This document shows positions 33,137 through 41,647 of a stretch of DNA of 41,899 nucleotides, piece after piece. The stretch spans positions 1 to 41,899 of the forward strand of contig CALKEO010000054.1 of NCBI GenBank assembly GCA_938088195.1, read 5' to 3'. A model generated the notes under the pieces. That model saw nothing but the letters and a program-made list of their open reading frames with translations, had not been told where the DNA came from and ran no database searches. Each line of letters opens with the position of its first letter. The first letter of the stretch is position 1. The position numbers and the translations under genes were made by a program. Origin of the DNA: an uncultured Flavobacteriaceae bacterium. GTDB taxonomy: Bacteria; Bacteroidota; Bacteroidia; Flavobacteriales; Flavobacteriaceae.

Positions 33137-34344
33137 TTAGTTAATTGTTCTTTAACCAAATTCCTACCCAACTGATACATATGAACTTCATCTGGACCAT
33201 CAGCTAGTCTAATAGCTCTAGCGTAGACATAAAACGAAGCTAGTGGTGTGTCTTGGGATACTCCCATACCACCAAAAGCTTGTATTGCTCTGTCTACAAC
33301 GTTACATGCCATTTGAGGAATTGCTATTTTTATCATTGCAATAAGGTTTGCACCGACTTTCGCTCCAAATCTATCAATTTTATCAGCAGCTGCGAGGGTT
33401 ATAAGCCTGCCTTGTTCAATTTCACAGGCAGATTTGGCAATATCTTGTCTTATGCTACTGTAATCTTTAAGTTTTTTTCCAAAAGTTTCTCTTTCGTTAA
33501 CTCTTTTACACATCAAATCCAAAGATCGTTGAGCAGCACCAATTAATCTCATACAATGATGTATTCTTCCTGGTCCTAACCTTCCTTGTGCTATTTCAAA
33601 ACCTCTTCCTTCACCAAGAATCATATTTTCTTTTGGTACTCTTACGTTTTTTAATTCAATTTCTGCATGTCCCTCTGGTGAATCTAAATAACCAAATACG
33701 CTTAATGGCCTAACGATGGTGATTCCTGGCGAGTCGGCTGGAATTAAAATCATACTCTGTTGAACATGACGAGATGCAGTTGGATCAGTTTTACCCATAA
33801 GTATATAAATTTTAGTACTTGGGTTCATTCCTCCGGATGACCACCATTTACGACCATTTATAACATATTCATCATTCTCTTTTACAATAGAAGTCTTAAT
33901 ATTGGTGGCGTCAGACGAAGCAACTTCAGGCTCTGTCATCAAAAAAGCTGATCTAATTTCTCCATTCATAAGAGGTTTTAACCATTTATTTTTTTGTTCA
34001 TCAGTCCCATATTTCGCAAGTACCTCCATGTTACCTGTGTCTGGAGCAGAACAATTAAATATTTCTGATGAAAAAGAACATCTACCCATTAATTCAGCTA
34101 ATGGAGCATATTCAAGATTTGTCAAGCCTGGACTTAATTCACCATATCCTCTGGGAAGAAATAAATTCCATAACCCTTCTTTTTTAGCTAGATTTTTTAA
34201 TTCTTCTAATTTTGGAGAATGTTTCCATGGGTTATCGAGCCTAAATTTAAGAATTTCTTTTTCATTGTTAAAAATATGTTTTTGCATAAAGTCATTTAAC
34301 TTATTTTGAAGTTCTAATGATTGTTTGCTGTATTCAAAATTCAT
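33133..34344 (-). CDS. Acyl-CoA dehydrogenase of the ACAD10/11 type
   Basis: FAD-dependent acyl-CoA dehydrogenase of 403 residues. Helical N-domain to about 130, beta domain with [16 protein letters not shown] (134-149) and [10 protein letters not shown], then the C-domain with [21 protein letters not shown] and [19 protein letters not shown]. Near the C-terminus, where MCAD has its catalytic Glu in YEGTSQ, this protein reads LADGPDEVH (380-388) with Asp382 aligned. That signature is what I recall for ACAD10/11, which work on 4-phospho-acyl-CoA. Immediate coupling to an APH-type kinase strengthens the assignment. Substrate chain length is unknown. Confidence 0.88.
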   Translation of the reverse strand: MNFEYSKQSLELQNKLNDFMQKHIFNNEKEILKFRLDNPWKHSPKLEELKNLAKKEGLWNLFLPRGYGELSPGLTNLEYAPLAELMGRCSFSSEIFNCSAPDTGNMEVLAKYGTDEQKNKWLKPLMNGEIRSAFLMTEPEVASSDATNIKTSIVKENDEYVINGRKWWSSGGMNPSTKIYILMGKTDPTASRHVQQSMILIPADSPGITIVRPLSVFGYLDSPEGHAEIELKNVRVPKENMILGEGRGFEIAQGRLGPGRIHHCMRLIGAAQRSLDLMCKRVNERETFGKKLKDYSSIRQDIAKSACEIEQGRLITLAAADKIDRFGAKVGANLIAMIKIAIPQMACNVVDRAIQAFGGMGVSQDTPLASFYVYARAIRLADGPDEVHMYQLGRNLVKEQLTK

Positions 34345-34365
34345 AATTTAATTTTAGTAATTATT

Positions 34366-35151
34366 TTACATGTTATCAATCAATGGAGCTAGTAATAACC
34401 CCCCATCATTAACGATTGAAGAGCCAGTCATATAAGAACTTGCATCAGATGCTAAAAAAACAGCTAAACCAGCCATTTCATCTGGTGTCGAAACTCTTCC
34501 TAATGGAACATTTTTTAAAAAACTCTTGTAAGAATTTTCATGCTCTAGAAGACCTGCACTGAGTTTAGTTTTAACATATCCTGGACAAATCATGTTAACT
34601 CTGATATTATCTTTTCCCCATTCAATAGCTTGATTTTTTCCAAGCATGATTAGAGAGGCTTTACTTATGTTGTAAGCTGTCATCATTTTAGAGGGGTGTA
34701 TTCCTTCAATTGAACTAATATGAATGATGCTTCCACCACCATGTTTTTTCATTATTGGATATACTAAATTACTCAATGAAATGGCAGAATTTAAATTAAT
34801 ATCCATTGTTTTTTGGTACAGATTCAATGGCATTTTATTAACTGGTCCAAAATAAGGATTAGTACCCGCATTATTAATAAGAATATCAATACGACCAAAT
34901 TTATCCATAACTTTTCTTATTAATTCTTTTTGATGATCTTCTTTAGCTACGTGACATTCAATTCCAATAGCTGAAAGTCCCTTAGAACTAAACTTAGAAG
35001 CCACTTTATCAACAGCTTCTTGTTTTCGACTACTAATGACAACATTTGCACCAAATTCTGCAAGTCCTCTTGCTATAGATTCACCAATTCCTTTAGACGC
35101 TCCCGTTATTACAGCTACTTTATTATTTAAATTGAATTTTTCTTTAATCAT
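34366..35151 (-). CDS. Short-chain dehydrogenase/reductase in the kinase-ACAD operon
   Basis: NAD(P)-dependent oxidoreductase of 261 residues. Cofactor motif TGASKGIG (16-23), NNAG (93-96), and catalytic Ser147 (HISSIEG), Tyr160 and Lys164 (YNISK); PG motif in CPGYVKT. SRK after the second strand (VVISSRKQ) suggests NADP(H). The best guess is oxidation or reduction of a hydroxyacyl or ketoacyl-CoA intermediate of the neighbouring pathway; LvaD in the levulinate operon has the same fold. It is 21 bases upstream of the ACAD gene on the same strand and probably the first gene of that operon. Divergent from the acetoacetyl-CoA synthetase. Confidence 0.88.
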   Translation of the reverse strand: MIKEKFNLNNKVAVITGASKGIGESIARGLAEFGANVVISSRKQEAVDKVASKFSSKGLSAIGIECHVAKEDHQKELIRKVMDKFGRIDILINNAGTNPYFGPVNKMPLNLYQKTMDINLNSAISLSNLVYPIMKKHGGGSIIHISSIEGIHPSKMMTAYNISKASLIMLGKNQAIEWGKDNIRVNMICPGYVKTKLSAGLLEHENSYKSFLKNVPLGRVSTPDEMAGLAVFLASDASSYMTGSSIVNDGGLLLAPLIDNM

Positions 35152-35209
35152 GATAGGTTGAGTATATTAGCTTTCACTAAAATACCATTTTTAATATAAT
35201 TATTAGGGT

Positions 35210-37084
35210 GTGAAATCTATCTTGTCTAGTTATAAAGAGTTCCTGTATTCAAAAAATAAATTAAAATTTGAATCTTATAATGAGTTACATAGTTGGAGTA
35301 TTAATGAACCTTCTTTTTTTTGGGATTCTATTGTTAGATTTTTTAAAATTGAATTTGACAAATATTCAAATCATATTTATAAACCAAACAAAAACTTTAT
35401 CAAAACACAATGGTTCAATGGTTCAAAAATCAGCTATTCAAAAAATGTTTTTAAAAATGACAGTCTTAAAACCCCAGCTATTAAGTATCAAGACGAGACT
35501 GGAGAATATTCGGAAATTTCATGGAATTCATTGAAAATTAAGACATTAGAATTTCAAGAAATTTTAATTAAAAACAACATAAGTGTAGGTGATAGGGTAG
35601 TGGGTTATTGTTCCAACTCACCTGATGTGATAGCAGCATTTTTAGCAGTTAATTCATTAGGAGCAATATGGTCTTCATGTTCTCCAGATTTCGGATATGA
35701 TTCTGTTTTGGATCGTTTTAATCAAATTCAACCTAAATTTTTATTTTATCACTCAACTTATAAATATAATGGTAAGAAATTTTCCTTAGATTCAAAGATT
35801 TTAAGTTTAAAAAAATCAATAAAATCCATTTCTTCTGTTTTAGATTTAAATTCTAAATCAAAATTTGAAGTTGAATACAGAAAAGTTGATTTAAATTTTA
35901 CTCCCGTGGATTTTGATCATCCAATTTGGATTTTATTTTCTTCTGGAACTACAGGAAAACCTAAGGCAATTACTCACAGAACTGGAGGAATGATTTTAGA
36001 ACATTATAAAGCTTTGTCAATTCATCAAAATGTTTCTAACAGAGATACTTATTTCTGGTTTTCAACAACAGGTTGGATGATGTGGAATTACTCTTTAAGT
36101 TGTCTTTTGATTGGTTCGTCTTTATGTATTTACAATGGGTCTCCTATTTATCCTGATAATGGTGTGCTTTGGAGATTAGCTAAAAAAGCGAAAATTAATC
36201 ACTTTGGACATGGAGCTGTTTTTTTTAAAAATTTTTTATCAAAATTACCAGATCATATTAATTTCTCGCATTATTCATTTTTGAAAACTATTGGTTCTAC
36301 AGGCTCACCATTATTTAAAGAAACAAATATTGGTCTTAGTAAAATTTTTCCAAATACTCATATTATATCTTTGAGTGGCGGAACAGATGTTTGTACTGCT
36401 TTTATCGGGGGGAATATTAATTCAAAAGTCTTTCCTGGTGAAATACAATGTAAAATGTTGGGAGCTGCAGTTGAAGTATGGGATAATAATGGTAAAAAGG
36501 TAAAAAGCAAGATGGGTGAACTGGTTCTAACTAAACCTTTTATTTCGATGCCAATTTTTTTATGGAATGATAAAGGTGATATTAGATACATGGACAGTTA
36601 TTATTCTAAATTTAAAAATATTTGGAACCATGGAGATTGGGTAACTGAAACTAATAATGGAGGGTTTATTGTTCATGGACGATCCGACTCTACTTTAAAT
36701 AGATCTGGTGTTAGGATTGGAAGTTCTGAAATTTACAGTGTATTAAATAATTTAAAGGATGTTGAGGATGCTTTAATAATTCATATTAATAAAAATAATA
36801 GTGATAAGTTAATTCTTTTTATTAAATCTTCTTCACCTATCAATAGTGAACAACTAAAAATTTTGATTCGATCAAAATGTTCACCGAGACATGTCCCTGA
36901 TTTATTTTTTAAAGTACCCGATATCCCTTACACTCTAAGCGGAAAAAAAGTTGAAGTACCAATAAAAAAAATATTAATGGGTAAAAACCCTGAAAATGTA
37001 GTTAGTAAAGATTCATTAAGAAATCCAGAATCCTTAAACTGGTTTATAGATTTTTATGAATACTTGTCTAAAAGCTTAGTTTGA
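35210..37084 (+). CDS. Acetoacetyl-CoA synthetase
   Basis: Activates acetoacetate to acetoacetyl-CoA using ATP. 624-residue ANL-superfamily ligase starting at GTG 35210. The N-terminal ACS-type segment SYNELHSWSINEPSFFWDSI, AMP-binding loop LFSSGTTGKPKAITHRTGG (about 243-261), FSTTGWMMWNY, SLSGGTDVCTAF and the C-terminal lysine region YTLSGKKVEVPIKK are present. SGGTDVC is typical of acetoacetyl-CoA synthetases in place of the acetyl-CoA synthetase YWQTE. It could be fed by the HMG-CoA lyase at 15.4 kb or the adjacent pathway. Its last 31 bases overlap the convergent nitronate monooxygenase gene. Confidence 0.9.
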   Translation: MKSILSSYKEFLYSKNKLKFESYNELHSWSINEPSFFWDSIVRFFKIEFDKYSNHIYKPNKNFIKTQWFNGSKISYSKNVFKNDSLKTPAIKYQDETGEYSEISWNSLKIKTLEFQEILIKNNISVGDRVVGYCSNSPDVIAAFLAVNSLGAIWSSCSPDFGYDSVLDRFNQIQPKFLFYHSTYKYNGKKFSLDSKILSLKKSIKSISSVLDLNSKSKFEVEYRKVDLNFTPVDFDHPIWILFSSGTTGKPKAITHRTGGMILEHYKALSIHQNVSNRDTYFWFSTTGWMMWNYSLSCLLIGSSLCIYNGSPIYPDNGVLWRLAKKAKINHFGHGAVFFKNFLSKLPDHINFSHYSFLKTIGSTGSPLFKETNIGLSKIFPNTHIISLSGGTDVCTAFIGGNINSKVFPGEIQCKMLGAAVEVWDNNGKKVKSKMGELVLTKPFISMPIFLWNDKGDIRYMDSYYSKFKNIWNHGDWVTETNNGGFIVHGRSDSTLNRSGVRIGSSEIYSVLNNLKDVEDALIIHINKNNSDKLILFIKSSSPINSEQLKILIRSKCSPRHVPDLFFKVPDIPYTLSGKKVEVPIKKILMGKNPENVVSKDSLRNPESLNWFIDFYEYLSKSLV

Positions 37085-38010
37085 TTTTCAATAGAATCAA
37101 AAAATTCCTTTTTTGTTGTTTCTATTAATTCTTTTACTGTTGGGCAGTCTTTAATAGTCGTAACGCCTTGACCTGCTGACCAAATTGTACTCCAAGCTTT
37201 CGCTTCATTCTCAACATCCATCTTTGCCTTATCCCCCCACATTTCTTCTGTTATGCCCATTGATTCTAAACTGGGTTTTAAAAAATTTGCATTAACTCCA
37301 GAAACTGCAGCTGTATAAATGATATCACTTGCAGAGGATTCAATTATCATTTGTTGATATTTTTCATCTGCTTGACTCTCCTTAGTATTTATAAATCTTG
37401 TTCCCATATATGCCAAATCTGCTCCCATTTGCATTGCAGAAGCAACATCATTTCCATTGGAAATGCAACCTGACAGTAAAATTGTTTTATCGAAGAAGCT
37501 TCTCACTTCAGAAATAAAGGGCATGGGGTTAAGTGTCCCACCGTGTCCGCCAGCACCCGCTGCAACTAAAATCAATCCATCAACACCAGCCTCAGCAGCT
37601 TTTTCAGCATGTCTTTTTTTAATTACATCATGAAACACAAGTCCACCGTATGAGTGAACAGCACTTACGAGTTGACTTACAGCTCCTAGTGAGGTTATAA
37701 TTAATGGCACTTTATGCTTGATGCAAATAGCTAAATCCTTTTTAACTCTTGGATTGGAGTGATGAACAATTAAATTAACTCCAAAAGGTGCAGCTTTTTT
37801 TCCAGTTTCTTTTTCAAAATCTTCTAATCCTTTTTTAATTTCAATTACCCACTCCTCAAATCCCTCTGTTGTTCTTTGGTTTAATGCAGGAAAAGTTCCT
37901 ACAATTCCATTTTTACAACACTCAAGAACTAATTTTGGTCCAGATATTAAAAACATTGGTGCTGCAACAGCAGGAATACTTAGTTCATTAATAAATTTAG
38001 GTTTTTTCAT
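37054..38010 (-). CDS. Nitronate monooxygenase family flavoprotein
   Basis: FMN-dependent TIM barrel, 318 residues, of the 2-nitropropane dioxygenase family. Motifs: PAVAAPMFLISGPKLVLECC near the N-terminus, a catalytic His in AAGAGGHGGTLNP (about 150-162), and the FMN phosphate-binding segments LLSGCISNGNDVASAMQMGAD and AYMGTRFI. True nitronate oxidation is proven for few members; others are quinone reductases or enoyl reductases. Here it is the gene after an SDR (14-base gap) and lies in an acyl-CoA neighbourhood, where a role in reducing an enoyl or keto intermediate is as likely as nitronate removal. Confidence 0.88.
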   Translation of the reverse strand: MKKPKFINELSIPAVAAPMFLISGPKLVLECCKNGIVGTFPALNQRTTEGFEEWVIEIKKGLEDFEKETGKKAAPFGVNLIVHHSNPRVKKDLAICIKHKVPLIITSLGAVSQLVSAVHSYGGLVFHDVIKKRHAEKAAEAGVDGLILVAAGAGGHGGTLNPMPFISEVRSFFDKTILLSGCISNGNDVASAMQMGADLAYMGTRFINTKESQADEKYQQMIIESSASDIIYTAAVSGVNANFLKPSLESMGITEEMWGDKAKMDVENEAKAWSTIWSAGQGVTTIKDCPTVKELIETTKKEFFDSIENQTKLLDKYS

Positions 38011-38024
38011 TTTATAATATTTTT

Positions 38025-38774
38025 TTAAACATTTCCATATCCTCCATCAATATTCATTGATGATCCATTAACAAAAGACGATTCTTCACTTAGTAGCCAT
38101 ACAATGCTGTCAGCAACTTCTTTACTATTACCAACTCTTTTCATGGGATTAACCAGGGTATTAAATTCTAAAATCTTTTTTGGCACTTGCTTTATCATTT
38201 CAGTTTCAATAAAGCCAGGACAAACAGCATTCACCCTAATATTATGGGAACCATATTCAATAGCAGCAGATTTAGTTAGACCCAAAACTCCATGTTTTGA
38301 TGCACAATATGCTGAACCACCTCCAACACCTTTAATTCCTGCCATAGAAGCTACGTTTACAATTCTTCCAGCTCCTTGTTTTAGCATATATTTAATTTCA
38401 TTTTGCATACAACAAAACACTCCAGTTAAATTTATATTGATTGTATTATTCCAATCCTTTAGATTTAGTTTATGAATTCCATCAAAATTTCCTCCAATTC
38501 CAGCGTTATTAACAGCTAAATCAATACTACCTTCAATATCAAATATTTTTTTAATAACAGTTTCAATTTCGCTGCTGTTAGAAACATCTAGTTTATGAAA
38601 AACGGCTTTACCACCATTTGAAATTATCTTTTTAGCAGTATTATTACCTGAATCTTCATTGCGATCTGTCACAATAACTTTTGCACCTTTAACAGAAAGA
38701 GCAACTGACGTTGCTCTTCCTATTCCCGAGCCCGCGCCTGTAACGAGGGCTATTTTATTTTTAAGATCTGTCAC
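38025..38774 (-). CDS. Short-chain dehydrogenase/reductase (3-oxoacyl reductase-like)
   Basis: 249 residues, GTG start at 38774. TGAGSGIG cofactor loop (12-19), Asp37 after strand 2 (VIVTDRNE) pointing to NAD(H), NNAG (89-92), catalytic Ser143, Tyr156 and Lys160 (SAYCASK), and CPGFIETEM. It is a classical SDR resembling FabG/HSD10-type enzymes; the probable reaction is on a hydroxyacyl- or ketoacyl-CoA, but the substrate cannot be fixed. The nitronate monooxygenase gene follows after 14 bases and a TonB receptor lies 19 bases upstream, so the three may share a transcript. Confidence 0.88.
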   Translation of the reverse strand: MTDLKNKIALVTGAGSGIGRATSVALSVKGAKVIVTDRNEDSGNNTAKKIISNGGKAVFHKLDVSNSSEIETVIKKIFDIEGSIDLAVNNAGIGGNFDGIHKLNLKDWNNTININLTGVFCCMQNEIKYMLKQGAGRIVNVASMAGIKGVGGGSAYCASKHGVLGLTKSAAIEYGSHNIRVNAVCPGFIETEMIKQVPKKILEFNTLVNPMKRVGNSKEVADSIVWLLSEESSFVNGSSMNIDGGYGNV

Positions 38775-38793
38775 TAATTTTGTTTATCTTTTA

Positions 38794-41577
38794 TTAAAGA
38801 TCTAGTCTTAATGTTAGTAATCCACTCATACCTATTAGAGGCATTCCAGGAAATACAGAGTATTTTTCACCACCTAAATTGTATACTGCAAGGTCTATGT
38901 ATGTTTTAGGCGAAACTTTAAGTCCAATGTTAGTATCATAAATATTCCTTTGTCCTACAAGTCCTGAATAAAATTGTCCCATATCAGCATTGAAACCACT
39001 GTCGTATTTGTGAGATAGTCCAAATACCCATTTACCAGCAGCATAATTGAATCCAGATTTAACTCTAGTTTTTGAGTGGTTCATGAAGTAGGTGTTAGTT
39101 TCATTAATATCACCAATATCGTCTCTGGCAAATTCAGTTTCACTAACTCCGGAATAATTAACAAACATACTAAGGTTATCAGACGGTCTCCACTTTAAGC
39201 CTGTATCAATTCCCCAATATTTGATTTTACCAAAGTTTCTGTAACCCATCATGATGTTATTTTTACCATTATTAGGGGCTTGGTCTGACTCAATTACTCC
39301 AACGGCACCATTAAGACCAGCTTGTAAAGCACCACCAACAAGAAGATTTGTCATTCCTGTTGCAAGTTGATCTGCAAATGGCTGAGTCCCATTAACACCT
39401 CCAAAAATTGTATTAAATGCATAATCATATGCAAGTGGAAAATATGTAGCAGCAGCATCATTTACAAGAGTTGGAAATGCAACCAAAGGAGATAAAATTG
39501 TTTGAGCAAAAAAGTTTTCCTTTTGTGTGTTGTACACATCAACACTCCATGATAAATTATCAGCAAGCATACCATTGAAACCAATTTCATAGGTTTGATC
39601 AATCTGAAGTTTTCCTTTATCTCCACCTTGCAAAGGGCCAAAAGGATTACCATCAGTGTCAAGTAATACACCGCTAGTAAATCCAGCAGTACCAGCAACA
39701 GTAGCTAAAGTATTTTGACTACTCAGCCAAGGGACAAATGAAGCTAAAGCTGCAAAAGGAGAATTGGGAGCTTGAATTGCTCCTATAGTTCCTGGAGCTA
39801 AAACTGCAAATAATGTCGCGTGAGGCATTCCGATTCCAGGATTTGAAGGCACCATTCCACCACCAAATAAGTATTTGGTTTTAATGTTGTCAAATGTTTG
39901 TGCTTGACTGTTTCCAAGAAGAGTTACGTTTATATCACCAGGCATGAAAGCAACAGGAAGGTCTAGAAACATAGTTAAAGCAGATGGTGGTATATGTGCT
40001 TTGTTGTATGTTAATCTAAAACTGTGTCTTGGTGTAGCTTTCCAAACTAATCCAATTCTAGGAGAAAATGATTTTGCTTCAAGTGCAGAAAAAATATCAT
40101 AACGCCCTGAAAGAGATAAAATTAAATCTTTTGTTACATCTGTTTTTGTAGATAAGTATGCTCCGTAAACTCTGTAATCATCATTACTTTCATTTCTTCC
40201 GAACGTTCTGCCGTAAGATTCAAATTCAGCAAATTTATGTTCGTATCCTATTGATACGTCAGTTCCTATGTTGTCAAAACTAAGGTCTTGTTGGACCTGA
40301 AGTTGCGATTGATTACTATCTATGTAACTAACTAAACCTGTTCTATAATTAAATCCTACTTCATTATCATATTGTCCAGGGATATTTTTTGTGTAATTGT
40401 AGTTTACAAATAAATCATTTGATTTTAATCGAAGCTGTACAAAATACGTTTTCTGGTCAGCAAAAACTTCTCCTGTTCCAGATGTCCAAGCGTTCCCTAT
40501 TGTTCTTCCCATTCCAGCAACTGCTGTTAAAGAAAAATTTTGAGAGGGTCTGTAATATACAGTAGCATCAACTCCTTTCCCTTGACCATCTCTAATTTGA
40601 TTGATGGTTTGACCAGTTGCTTGCATGGTTTTAGAGTCTGTGATAGCATTACTACCGCTTGCACCAAAAATTGCTGTATTTTGAGAATCACTTAAGTTCC
40701 ATTCTCCATTTTCAGCATATCTGAAGTTAAATTTATAACCTAAAGTTTTTTCATCATTACTTACAGCATGTCTGAAATAAACTGATTTCATATTAAGATT
40801 TCCCTTATTTAGAATTGATCCCCCATTGGCAATAGCTCCTCCCTGAAGTTGAAGTGTAGATCCAGGGTATTTAAATGCATCTTTACTTTGGTAATGAACA
40901 ACTCCTCCACCAACACCAGCACCGTATAGTGCTGCTTGGGGTCCTCTGACAACCTCGACTCTTTCTAAGTCAATCATACTTAAATTACTATTACCTGAGT
41001 CGAAAATATTAAGACCTACTTGTGATAAATCTCTATAATCTAACATTACAAGAGTAGATGTTGAAAATATATCTACATTATCTCTAATTGTAACATTTGT
41101 TCTACTAGCACCCTGTCTATCCACTTGTACACCGACAACATTATCAAGCATTACAGCAGCATTGTATGTTGGTCTGTTTTCAATTTCTTTTAGTAAAATG
41201 GTAGAAATTGAAGTCGCTGATTCAGAAAGCTTTTCAGGTTTTCTAGATCCAGCTATTACAACTTCGTCTAGTGTTTCACCAGAAATCAATGATAATGAAA
41301 TAATTTGTGATGTCGAATTAACCATTAAAGATTGACTGGTATAGCCCATTGAACTTATCTCTAAAGTCCATGGTAAATCTTTGTCTGAAGATATTGAAAA
41401 TTCGCCATTATTATCAGTGACAACTCCAGTATTAGTACCTTGAATGATAACATTAACTCCAAATAGTGTGTTAATTCCATCCGTAACTTTTCCAGTTACG
41501 GTGTTAGTTTGAGCATTAACCATAAAAAAGGTGGCTAAAATAAAGGTCAAACTAGATAAATAAAATTTAAATTTCAT
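38794..41577 (-). CDS. TonB-dependent receptor with N-terminal carboxypeptidase-like domain
   Basis: Outer-membrane importer of 927 residues: signal peptide (about 1-22, MVNAQ), a CarboxypepD_reg-like domain (about 26-100: VTGKVTDGINTLFGVNVIIQGTNTGVVTDNNGEF), TonB-box-like LDEVVIAGSR, plug with VEVVRGPQAALYGAGVGGGVVHY, and a barrel ending SGLLTLRLDL. No SusD-type partner is next to it, so it is not a classical glycan-utilisation pair. Its small-residue-rich Ala/Gly/Pro segments around 560-650 are probably long extracellular loops. Location between acyl-CoA enzymes and an alpha/beta hydrolase suggests a lipid or ester-like cargo, which is inference. Confidence 0.9.
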   Translation of the reverse strand: MKFKFYLSSLTFILATFFMVNAQTNTVTGKVTDGINTLFGVNVIIQGTNTGVVTDNNGEFSISSDKDLPWTLEISSMGYTSQSLMVNSTSQIISLSLISGETLDEVVIAGSRKPEKLSESATSISTILLKEIENRPTYNAAVMLDNVVGVQVDRQGASRTNVTIRDNVDIFSTSTLVMLDYRDLSQVGLNIFDSGNSNLSMIDLERVEVVRGPQAALYGAGVGGGVVHYQSKDAFKYPGSTLQLQGGAIANGGSILNKGNLNMKSVYFRHAVSNDEKTLGYKFNFRYAENGEWNLSDSQNTAIFGASGSNAITDSKTMQATGQTINQIRDGQGKGVDATVYYRPSQNFSLTAVAGMGRTIGNAWTSGTGEVFADQKTYFVQLRLKSNDLFVNYNYTKNIPGQYDNEVGFNYRTGLVSYIDSNQSQLQVQQDLSFDNIGTDVSIGYEHKFAEFESYGRTFGRNESNDDYRVYGAYLSTKTDVTKDLILSLSGRYDIFSALEAKSFSPRIGLVWKATPRHSFRLTYNKAHIPPSALTMFLDLPVAFMPGDINVTLLGNSQAQTFDNIKTKYLFGGGMVPSNPGIGMPHATLFAVLAPGTIGAIQAPNSPFAALASFVPWLSSQNTLATVAGTAGFTSGVLLDTDGNPFGPLQGGDKGKLQIDQTYEIGFNGMLADNLSWSVDVYNTQKENFFAQTILSPLVAFPTLVNDAAATYFPLAYDYAFNTIFGGVNGTQPFADQLATGMTNLLVGGALQAGLNGAVGVIESDQAPNNGKNNIMMGYRNFGKIKYWGIDTGLKWRPSDNLSMFVNYSGVSETEFARDDIGDINETNTYFMNHSKTRVKSGFNYAAGKWVFGLSHKYDSGFNADMGQFYSGLVGQRNIYDTNIGLKVSPKTYIDLAVYNLGGEKYSVFPGMPLIGMSGLLTLRLDL

Positions 41578-41647
41578 AATTGTTGTTTAGGTTAAATTGT
41601 AAAAAATTCTTCTGTTTTTAAATAATTAATAATTTTAAATTCAAAAT

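Noticed and set aside
38794-41577. SusC-type glycan receptor
   Set aside because: No SusD-like gene or glycoside hydrolase is adjacent, and the context is acyl-CoA and redox enzymes.
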